Assembly: GCA_964542875.1 (NCBI GenBank)
Contig: CAZIWA010000109.1
Location: forward strand, 1 to 19,385
DNA from: CAZGOM01 sp964542875
GTDB taxonomy: Bacteria; Planctomycetota; Phycisphaerae; Phycisphaerales; Phycisphaeraceae
DNA: 19,385 nucleotides
Reading direction: 5' to 3'
Position numbers and translations under genes: made by a program. Below, piece after piece: positions 8,752-14,838 of the stretch; position 1 is the stretch's first letter, and each line of letters starts with the position of its first letter. A model generated the notes under the pieces. It searched no databases, had not been told where the DNA came from, and saw only the letters and a program-made list of their open reading frames with translations.

Positions 8752-9107
8752 AGTTTGAGTTTTGTGGTTTTGGCCTGGGCTCCTGGCGTGGGTGGGTTGT
8801 GCATTGGGAGGGTAGGAAGAAGAGTCAACCTTCAGGCTTTGTCTGAAAATGCGATTGAGACGAGGAAGATGAGGAATAAGGTGTACCCGTGAGGAAGAAG
8901 GGGCTTGCCTGGGATTTTGAAGAATCAATGGGTATTCAGCTTGCTGTGGTGGGCCTCGAAGACTCGGCGCCACCCTACGAAGAGAGTTTTCAGATAGAGC
9001 GCTTGGCTCCAAGACGTGAACGGGGGAAGCAAGCGAAAATTGAGAAGTAAAAGCGATAAGTAAGAGGATGGGTGGGTGGTGCTCAGTTGCGGATGGGGTG
9101 GGGTGCG
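8752..9107. other. intergenic stretch without a gene
   Basis: No credible coding region is seen in about 350 nt. The content is G- and A-rich simple sequence plus one copy of dispersed repeat B at 8947-8986. Open frames on the minus strand here are short, Pro/Ser-rich and lack ribosome sites. Confidence 0.6.
8947..8986. repeat. dispersed repeat, type B (copy 1)
   Basis: TGGTGGGCCTCGAAGACTCG followed by GCGCCACCCTACGAAGAGAG is closely matched at 16841-16881, with differences at only a handful of positions. Unlike the second copy, it lacks the left arm of a flanking inverted repeat, so it looks truncated. Confidence 0.75.
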
Positions 9108-9135
9108 TTGACGCTTGGACACGAATGGGTATCGT
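9108..9135 (+). promoter_or_regulatory. candidate sigma70-type promoter
   Basis: TTGACG (9108-9113) is separated by 16 nt from TATCGT (9130-9135). Transcription would begin near 9142 and leave a leader of about 28 nt before the gene at 9170. Confidence 0.5.
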
Positions 9136-9169
9136 TATTGTTTTCCAAGCCATTTAGAGCGAGAGAGCC

Positions 9170-9424
9170 ATGAGCCAGTCGATTGATCAGTTCACACCGG
9201 GGCAGCGTGTGGTGGTGGTGCAGCAGATTCCCCAGCGCGATGAGGTGTGGACGACCCGGATTACGGGTGTGGTGGTGAAATACGAGCAGAAAAAGACGGG
9301 TTCGTGGTTTGCGCACGCCAAGGATGACCGGCTGTGGCTGGATCGGCTGACGATCAAGAAAGATGACGGGGAAGTGTGTGTGTGCAATCTGGATTCGTAC
9401 ACGCATGTCGAGGTTGCGGCCTGA
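9170..9424 (+). CDS. small hypothetical protein, beta-rich
   Basis: This 84-residue soluble protein has alternating beta-prone segments: PGQRVVVVQQIP at 10-21, ITGVVVKYEQKKTGSWFAH at about 31-49, and RLWLDRLTIKKDDGEVCVC at 54-72. The pattern suggests a small SH3/KOW-like barrel, but this is inferred from the pattern only. The composition looks evolutionarily constrained. A GAGAG ribosome site precedes the ATG and a good promoter lies at 9108. The TIM-barrel enzyme starts 61 nt downstream, so the two genes are probably cotranscribed. No function can be assigned. Confidence 0.75.
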   Translation: MSQSIDQFTPGQRVVVVQQIPQRDEVWTTRITGVVVKYEQKKTGSWFAHAKDDRLWLDRLTIKKDDGEVCVCNLDSYTHVEVAA

Positions 9425-9485
9425 CCAGCGGGCGACGGGGGATGGGCTTGCATGTCTTTAAGGATCACATCAAATACGAGGTTTC

Positions 9486-10379
9486 ATGTCGACCCTTCCT
9501 TATAAGTTTCCCCTGGGCTACACCGCTGTCATGCTGCCTGAGCTGGATCTGCAAGAGCAGATCGCGCTGAGCCAGTCGCTGGGCGTGACGCATGTTTCAC
9601 TGAGGCCCAGGCATGTGCCGGCGGAGCAGGTGGGCAAGCCATACAACAACTGGGGGAACTACAAGTTCGACCTGACCCCGGCGCGCCTTGTGCGCGAGGG
9701 CAAGGAGATCAAAAAGCAATTGGACGACGGCGGCATGACGGTGTGCGGGACGGTGCCGGCGATCAACACCGATGCCGACGATGCGGTGCTCAAAGAAGCT
9801 TTTGAAGGTGCGGCGATCGTGAATGCCGGCTGTACGCGCATTGCGCCCACGGGCGGCCGGGGATACCCCGCGCAGGGGGCGTTTAACTATCAGGAATGGC
9901 TGGATAAGACGGTGGCGGGGTACGCCAAGGCGATCAACCTGGCCAAGCCGTTTGGCATCAAAGTGGTGATCGAGACGCATGCGCATCTGATCGCCACTTC
10001 GCCGGCTCTGGCTTTGAATATCTGCAAGAACTTCAGCACGAAGGAAATCGGGACGATCTTTGATATTGCGAACTTCAATATCGAGGGGAATTACCAGCCG
10101 AACCTGGCCGTGGCGGTGCTGCAGGACTACATTGACCATGTGCATATCGGCGGCGTGAAGCGTGCGGGGAATTACGATGCGATGGGTTTCAGGACCGCAG
10201 AGCGGGTGATGTGCCCGTTGACGGAAGCGGATTTGTATATTCCGGACTGGATCCGGGCGTTGCATGATGCGAAACGGTATGTTCCGCTGCTGGTGGAAAA
10301 CTATACGAACAATATTCCCGGAAGCCTGCGGCTGACGGAGTCTGTGAATGCGATCAAGCGAGTGATGGCGACTCTTTGA
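9486..10379 (+). CDS. sugar phosphate isomerase/epimerase-like TIM-barrel enzyme
   Basis: This 297-residue protein belongs to the xylose-isomerase-like / AP-endonuclease-2 superfamily of metal-dependent TIM barrels, whose members isomerise, epimerise or dehydrate sugars and inositols. Metal-site candidates fall on the expected strands: Glu163 (VIETHAH), Asp193 (IFDIAN), His218/His220 (DHVHIGG) and Glu271 (LLVENY). Length is typical and there is no signal peptide. GAGGT at 9478-9482 sets the ATG at 9486. It follows the small protein at 9170 by 61 nt. Subfamily and substrate cannot be read from sequence, and members of this superfamily are often misnamed. Confidence 0.87.
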   Translation: MSTLPYKFPLGYTAVMLPELDLQEQIALSQSLGVTHVSLRPRHVPAEQVGKPYNNWGNYKFDLTPARLVREGKEIKKQLDDGGMTVCGTVPAINTDADDAVLKEAFEGAAIVNAGCTRIAPTGGRGYPAQGAFNYQEWLDKTVAGYAKAINLAKPFGIKVVIETHAHLIATSPALALNICKNFSTKEIGTIFDIANFNIEGNYQPNLAVAVLQDYIDHVHIGGVKRAGNYDAMGFRTAERVMCPLTEADLYIPDWIRALHDAKRYVPLLVENYTNNIPGSLRLTESVNAIKRVMATL

Positions 10380-10394
10380 AAAAGTATGCAAAAA

Positions 10395-10435
10395 TCTACA
10401 AATGAAGTTTTATTTGTAGAAAGTGGTGTTATGAT
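10395..10435 (+). promoter_or_regulatory. perfect palindrome overlapping a candidate promoter (operator candidate)
   Basis: TCTACAAAT (10395-10403) is the exact reverse complement of ATTTGTAGA (10412-10420), separated by 8 nt. TATGAT at 10430-10435 is a good -10 box whose -35 region falls inside the palindrome. Transcription would start near 10442, 30 nt before the rhodanese gene. There is no T tract on the plus strand, so it is not a terminator for the upstream gene. The TACA...TGTA arms recall BlaI/CopY-type operators, but this is only resemblance. Confidence 0.6.
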
Positions 10436-10471
10436 GGTTTTGTCCAGAACTGCAATACAGGGCGATTGGTT

Positions 10472-10891
10472 ATGAATCAGCAGAGTGGAAATGCGAATTC
10501 CAGCAGTGGTTCGGGAAAGCTGCCGAGGCTGGATGCTGACGGATTGCCATTGGGAATGACGATTGACCCTGCCTGGGAAGTGACGCCGAGGCAGGTGAAG
10601 GCGATGCTGGACCGGGACGAAGATTTTGTGCTGCTAGATTGCCGGACTGAAGGTGAACGGGCGACAGCGAAGATTGGGAAGACGATTTTCCTGCCGCTGC
10701 ATGAGTTGCCCAGCAAGATGGGTGACTTGGAGCTGTTTGCAGACGAACCGATCATTATTCATTGCCATCACGGGCGTCGTTCGATGCAGATGGCGCATGT
10801 TTTGCGGGGCCAGGGGTACAACGTCAAGTCTATGGCCGGCGGTATCGATCTTTGGTCGATCGATATTGATCCGACCGTTCCGCGGTATTGA
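10472..10891 (+). CDS. single-domain rhodanese-like sulfurtransferase
   Basis: This 139-residue cytosolic protein has a polar Ser/Gly/Asn-rich N-terminus of about 30 residues and a rhodanese domain. LLDCRTEGE at 54-62 is the conserved strand-turn. The active loop is CHHGRRS with Cys98 as the persulfide-forming residue and Arg102/Arg103 in the loop. The C-terminal signature is MAGGIDLWSIDIDPTVPRY, similar to the rhodanese domain at the end of MoeB/ThiF-type proteins. It would move sulfane sulfur between partners, which are not in this window. A TTG start at 10466 is possible, but the ATG at 10472 is preferred. The ribosome site is weak. The palindrome at 10395 probably controls it. Confidence 0.9.
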   Translation: MNQQSGNANSSSGSGKLPRLDADGLPLGMTIDPAWEVTPRQVKAMLDRDEDFVLLDCRTEGERATAKIGKTIFLPLHELPSKMGDLELFADEPIIIHCHHGRRSMQMAHVLRGQGYNVKSMAGGIDLWSIDIDPTVPRY

Positions 10892-10922
10892 GATTCAGTA
10901 AGGTTTGGTTTTTTGGGGGCTG

Positions 10923-10938
10923 CCTGTTGAAAAACAGG
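10923..10938. other. small GNRA-type hairpin
   Basis: CCTGTT-GAAA-AACAGG forms a perfect 6-bp stem with a GAAA tetraloop, 31 nt after the rhodanese stop. The plus strand lacks an immediate T run, so it is at best a weak terminator or an RNA 3'-end stabiliser. Confidence 0.4.
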
Positions 10939-11042
10939 AGAGGGTGTCATTTTGTCATGTCTTGAGCGGATGCACTTGAGGGGTTTGCCGAGGCTGATGG
11001 GTTCCATGTGTCTGGTTGCCTGGGCGTGGGAGAACGTGCGTG

Positions 11043-11249
11043 ATGTTGGGTGTTCTACAAATGATGGGGATCGGGGTGGCACAGGCTTTTGCCTGGAGTG
11101 CGTTTGTGTTGGGAAAGGCGGCCGGGTCTGCCCGGGGTGCGCGAGGTGCGGAGGTGTGGGAAGGGTGGACGGTGGTGTGGGTGGTGTTGATGATTTTGAT
11201 TGTGCTGGGTGTGTTTCTCTGGCGGATGTGGCTTGAAAAACACGAATAG
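11043..11249 (+). CDS. possible small membrane protein
   Basis: The frame encodes about 68 residues. A moderately hydrophobic N-terminal helix (3-25) is followed by a Gly/Ala/Arg-rich loop and a clear transmembrane helix at 42-61 (WTVVWVVLMILIVLGVFLW), then a short basic tail. The frame is open from 11016 by a TTG, and an ATG at 11061 is also possible. No strong ribosome site favours any of them. The family is not recognised. The hydrophobic pattern is the only support. Confidence 0.4.
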   Translation: MLGVLQMMGIGVAQAFAWSAFVLGKAAGSARGARGAEVWEGWTVVWVVLMILIVLGVFLWRMWLEKHE

Positions 11250-11580
11250 TGGGGTGGTTGGCGTGAGGAGGCCGGGACATAAAGGCGGGTATGACTTGGT
11301 TTTATGGGGGATTTTAGGGCGATGGCGGGAGATTTGGGTGACGGATGCGGATTGGGGGCAGGCGTTGAAATGATGGTTGTGGCTGATGTAGAAGATTTTT
11401 GATTGATAATTCCATGTTAAAGCATGGCAAAAGATGGCGGACGATATTTGTGTGGTTTGAAGGATGCGCGGAGACGAAAGGGCTGAAAAAGCGGGGGAAA
11501 TAGATGAAGATTGTTCATTCCCAAGGGCAGTAGAAGCAGTTCTAATAGTGTTCAGTCGAATATTTTTTTACCAATATCGC
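11250..11580. other. AT-richer intergenic stretch
   Basis: No gene was found here. Base composition shifts from the surrounding high GC to clearly more A+T-rich between about 11370 and 11640. One small inverted repeat, CCATG-TTAAAG-CATGG, lies at 11412-11427. It leads into the promoter at 11581. Confidence 0.55.
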
Positions 11581-11608
11581 TTGACAGTGTAACAGTAGAC
11601 CTTACTCT
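11581..11608 (+). promoter_or_regulatory. sigma70-type promoter
   Basis: A perfect -35 box TTGACA (11581-11586) lies 16 nt from TACTCT (11603-11608), which keeps the most conserved -10 positions (T1, A2, T6). The predicted start near 11615 leaves a leader of about 60 nt before the Gly-rich protein gene. Confidence 0.6.
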
Positions 11609-11675
11609 ATTGCCGGACTTTGCCTAGGATGGCATTTTTCAGATTCACAGTTTGGGCACCTTTGAGGAGGCACAC

Positions 11676-12188
<513 letters not shown>

Positions 12189-12263
12189 TCATCAGGCGTT
12201 AATAACGCCCGATCGAAGTCGAGACTGAGCCGACAGGTTCATTATCGGCAAAATCAAACAATG

Positions 12264-12310
12264 AACAGAACGAGCACTCACCTGCTCGTTCTGTTTTATT
12301 TTTATTTGGC
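12264..12310 (+). terminator. strong intrinsic terminator
   Basis: A perfect 13-bp stem (AACAGAACGAGCA, 12264-12276, pairing with 12283-12295) has a CTCACC loop and is followed by TTTTATTTTTATTT. It ends the Gly/Ala-rich gene. A smaller hairpin, GGCGTT-AAT-AACGCC, lies at 12195-12209 just after the stop codon. Confidence 0.93.
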
Positions 12311-12907
12311 GTTAAAGCGGGTTAAGAAGAGGTTGCTGAGAAAAGAGTTATCACTCAGGCATGAAGACGCGAATGAGGAGTAGAGAGGAAAAGTAGATGC
12401 GAGGGGGTGTTGTGGAGAGGCCTGCCTCAGAGTTTTTGGACGAAGCTCCTCAATGGAGAGAGTGGCGGAAAGAGCAGGAGGGGATTATTCAAAGGTCCGG
12501 CTGCAAGACGAGGATCAGAATCATGAAGTCGTTGTGCCGGTGTGTTGAAGGTATTTGTCGGCGGTTCTCATACCGATAGGGTCAATTGGTAAAGCTTAAG
12601 GACAAAGCAAGGCGGAGGGAGTTGGGTTGTTACCGAGGGCTGGCGTTGCCGCGGGCAAGTGTAAGAGTTTTCGCTTTGTGCTTTTACCAGGGCTCCGGGC
12701 TCTGATGCGTTCTCCTGGCGGTCATAGCGCCGGGTTGCTGACTCTCTTAGAGTGGCGTGTGGGCGGGAGGTAGAGGGTCTGGCTGTAGAGGGAATGGCAT
12801 TCCACATGTTTGAATTCAGGCCCTGGCGACTTGAGCCCGGGCGCATGAATCGGTAGCCTGTTGCGTCTGGAATTCACTTCTTAAAGCACACAAAGCGGAG
12901 CACGACG
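12311..12907. other. 600-nt intergenic stretch without a credible gene
   Basis: Short open frames at 12397-12579 (+) and 12568-12846 (-) have poor composition, no ribosome sites and cross a repeat, so they are not called. The stretch holds a type C-like repeat (12683-12728) and a perfect palindrome GGAATG-G-CATTCC at 12791-12803. The latter could be a regulator site for the aldolase gene about 100 nt downstream. Confidence 0.55.
12683..12728. repeat. imperfect palindromic repeat, type C-like
   Basis: TTACCAGGGCTCCGGGCTCT through TCTCCTGGCGGTCATAGC resembles 2137-2184 at both ends (TTACCAGGGC... and ...CTGGC-GT-ATAG), with a divergent centre. The match is moderate. Confidence 0.4.
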
Positions 12908-13951
12908 GTGAGCTCAAAAATCCAAGGCGTCTTTTGTCCGAACCTGGTTCCGTTTGATGAACGCGGAGCGATCAACGAAAACGAACTCCGGCGGGTGTTT
13001 GACTTCCTGATCGAAAAGGGAATTTCCGGGCTGTACCCCAACGGCTCAACGGGTGAATTCGTCCGGCTGACCTATGAAGAACGCAAGCGGGTGATTGAGA
13101 TCGCCATGGAACGCACCCGCAAGGCCGGGCGCGAAGTGCCGGTGCTGGCGGGGGCGTACGAAGCGCACATCGACCTGACAGTCGACACGATGAACTATTA
13201 CGCCGATCTGGGCTGCCGCGCGGGCGCGATCATTGCGCCGTACTACTTCAAGATGAGCCAGGACTCGGTGCGCGAATACTTCCAGGAACTGGCGGACCGG
13301 TCGCGGCTGCCGGTGGTGATGTACAACATCCCGCAATTCGCCAATGAAATTTCGATTCCGACGATCGTATCGCTGTGCCAGCACCCCAACATCGTGGGCA
13401 TCAAGGATTCGCAGCGCGACCTGCCGCGGTTCATGAACACGATCAACAAGGTGCGCCCGCTTCGCCCGGAATTCTCGTTCCTGATCGGGTGCGAAGAAAT
13501 TCTGCTGGCGTCGATGCTGATGGGCGGCGACGGCGGCACGGTGGCGACCTCCGGTATCGTGCCGGAACTGGTGATGAAGCTGTACCACCTGTTTAAGGCC
13601 GGCGATATCGCCGAGGCCACCCGGATTCAGTACGAGCTTTTGAACCTGATCGAAGTGATGCTCACGGGTGCGGACTTCCCCGAAGGGTTCCGGACGGCGC
13701 TGGCAGTTCGTGGATTCAAGACCGGTCGCGGACGTCAGCACCAGTCTGCGGCGAGCCGAGTGAACATTGAGAAGATCGCGCATTCGGTGCGCTGCCTCAT
13801 CGCGGAACATGGCCTGGTGGCGCCGGGTTCGGGCTCGTGCCCGAATGTGGTGTCAGCCGCGGATATCGTGGCGGACGGACAGCCCGGCGGCGGGATCGAC
13901 CCCAAAGTGGTGCAGGAGATCGTCGCCAAGGTGCTGGCGAGCTTGAAGTAA
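12908..13951 (+). CDS. DHDPS/NAL-family aldolase with C-terminal microcompartment-targeting tail
   Basis: This 347-residue protein has a class I aldolase core (about 1-300) of the dihydrodipicolinate synthase / N-acetylneuraminate lyase family, which condenses or splits pyruvate and an aldehyde through a Schiff base. Lys166 in GIKDS is the Schiff-base lysine, Tyr139 in VMYNIP the catalytic tyrosine, and GSTGE at 46-50 the substrate-carboxylate loop. The family normally ends near residue 300. Here a Gly/Pro/Ser-rich linker (302-329) leads to an 18-residue helix, IDPKVVQEIVAKVLASLK, with hydrophobics at 330, 334/335, 338/339, 342/343 and 346. That is the layout of a BMC encapsulation peptide, and the next gene is a BMC shell protein. 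Start is GTG at 12908 with GGAG 7 nt before it. The product is probably a lumenal cargo enzyme. The exact keto-acid substrate is unknown, and it need not be lysine-pathway DapA. Confidence 0.9.
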   Translation: MSSKIQGVFCPNLVPFDERGAINENELRRVFDFLIEKGISGLYPNGSTGEFVRLTYEERKRVIEIAMERTRKAGREVPVLAGAYEAHIDLTVDTMNYYADLGCRAGAIIAPYYFKMSQDSVREYFQELADRSRLPVVMYNIPQFANEISIPTIVSLCQHPNIVGIKDSQRDLPRFMNTINKVRPLRPEFSFLIGCEEILLASMLMGGDGGTVATSGIVPELVMKLYHLFKAGDIAEATRIQYELLNLIEVMLTGADFPEGFRTALAVRGFKTGRGRQHQSAASRVNIEKIAHSVRCLIAEHGLVAPGSGSCPNVVSAADIVADGQPGGGIDPKVVQEIVAKVLASLK

Positions 13952-13967
13952 GAAGCTTGAAGTGAGA
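13940..13967 (+). repeat. 14-bp tandem duplication at the aldolase stop codon
   Basis: AGCTTGAAGTAAGA is followed directly by AGCTTGAAGTGAGA (13 of 14 identical). The stop codon lies inside the first copy. It looks like a slippage duplication and adds nothing to the protein. Confidence 0.8.
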
Positions 13968-14005
13968 AGGAGATGGGCAGTCGTTGCGTGATGTCATGCG
14001 ATGAC

Positions 14006-14045
14006 GGCCCTCACCCCAGCCCTCTCCCAAGGGGAGAGGGGGCAA
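14006..14045. repeat. REP-like palindromic repeat, type A (copy 3)
   Basis: GGCCCTCACCCCAGCCCTCT leads into CCCAAGGGGAGAGGGGGCAA. It lies within the 110-nt gap between the aldolase and the shell-protein gene, ending about 17 nt before the shell start. If cotranscribed it forms an RNA hairpin between the two cistrons. Confidence 0.88.
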
Positions 14046-14061
14046 GAGAAGAGGCACAGAC

Positions 14062-14748
14062 GTGGCTGTTACGGCAATCAATCTGGCGACCATTGAGGTG
14101 TTCGGGCTGGCCCCGGCGCTGGTGATTGCCGATGAGATCTGCAAGGCCGCGGATGTTGAGCTGGTGGCCGCTGAGGGCAACGCCGGGCAGGACACGCTGG
14201 TGAAGTTCACCGGGACCGCAGGGGATTTGCGCGTTGCCGTGCAAGTGGCGGAGGAAGTGGCGCGGAAGCTGGGGGCGCGTTGCGTGACGGCGCTGCGGCT
14301 GAACTTTTCGGAATCATCCAAAGTGCCGATGGTGCACGCGGCGCAGGAGTTCAGCGGGATCACCGATGGATACCTGCACATGCTGCCGGACCCCAAAGAC
14401 CCCAGGCACAAGATGTGGGCCGAAGCGGGCGGCGGGGCGAAGAAAATTGCTAACAAGGACAAAGCTCCTAAAGGACCGAATATGCAAGCGATCGGAATGC
14501 TGGAAACCCAAGGCCTGACCGCAGTGATCGAAGGCTCCGACGCGATGCTTAAAGCCGCGAATGTGGAGCTGATCGGTAAAGAGAAGATCGGCGCGGCGCA
14601 TGTGACGATCATGATCCGCGGCGATGTGGCAGCGGTGAAGGCCGCGATCGAGGCGGGCAAAGCTGCGGCGGAGAAGGTGGGCAAGGTGGTGGCGGCGCAT
14701 GTGATCGCGCGGCCGCATGAGGGGTTGGCGAAGCTGCTGCCGGCGTGA
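14062..14748 (+). CDS. tandem-domain bacterial microcompartment shell protein (BMC-T-like)
   Basis: This 228-residue protein has a near-textbook BMC shell domain at 141-228, very like PduA. It shows AIGMLETQGLTA at 143-154, the hexamer-edge lysine Lys164 in AMLKAANVEL, the pore-loop region EKIGAAHV at 174-181, IRGDVAAVKAA at 185-195 and ARPHEGL at 216-222. Residues 6-82 align to the same fold in order (IEVFGLAPA, ADEICKAADVEL, GDLRVAVQVAEEV) but are divergent, giving a pseudohexameric trimer of two-domain subunits. An insert of about 57 residues (83-140), with His, Pro and a basic stretch, separates the domains and is unusual for the family. The pore loop reads GAA rather than GSG. Start is GTG with GAGG 7 nt upstream. 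It follows the tailed aldolase, its likely cargo. It is not a carboxysome protein by context. Confidence 0.9.
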   Translation: MAVTAINLATIEVFGLAPALVIADEICKAADVELVAAEGNAGQDTLVKFTGTAGDLRVAVQVAEEVARKLGARCVTALRLNFSESSKVPMVHAAQEFSGITDGYLHMLPDPKDPRHKMWAEAGGGAKKIANKDKAPKGPNMQAIGMLETQGLTAVIEGSDAMLKAANVELIGKEKIGAAHVTIMIRGDVAAVKAAIEAGKAAAEKVGKVVAAHVIARPHEGLAKLLPA

Positions 14749-14783
14749 GAAGGCGTGTCCCGTGTCAAAATCAGAATGAATAA

Positions 14784-14815
14784 AGAGACAGACGCCCTTG
14801 CGGGCGTCTGTCTTT
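14784..14815. terminator. bidirectional intrinsic terminator
   Basis: A 12-bp stem (AGACAGACGCCC, 14786-14797, pairing with 14802-14813) with loop TTGC is followed by TTTGT on the plus strand and by CTCTTTATTC on the minus strand. It separates the converging shell-protein and aspS genes. It shares a core with the terminator at 20-49. Confidence 0.88.
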
Positions 14816-14838
14816 GTGATTGGGTGTTTTGTGGGTGA

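Noticed and set aside
96..10379. ROK kinase, sulfatase, esterase and TIM-barrel isomerase as parts of the microcompartment locus
   Set aside because: They are 2.5-12 kb away, in separate transcription units and on both strands, and none has a visible encapsulation-type tail.
10395..10420. Palindrome as terminator of the TIM-barrel enzyme gene
   Set aside because: No T tract follows on the plus strand. A T-rich tract exists only on the minus strand, where no gene leads into it.
10952..11236. 94-residue Cys/Gly-rich plus-strand frame
   Set aside because: It overlaps the frame with a clear transmembrane helix (11043-11249). Its cysteines come from TGT/TGC runs in G/T-rich DNA, with no metal-binding spacing.
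12568..12846. 92-residue minus-strand frame in the gap before the aldolase
   Set aside because: It crosses the type C-like repeat, has poor composition and no ribosome site.
12908..13951. Assignment as lysine-biosynthesis DapA
   Set aside because: Family membership is clear, but the extra tail, the shell-protein neighbour and the absence of other lysine genes argue against naming it dapA.
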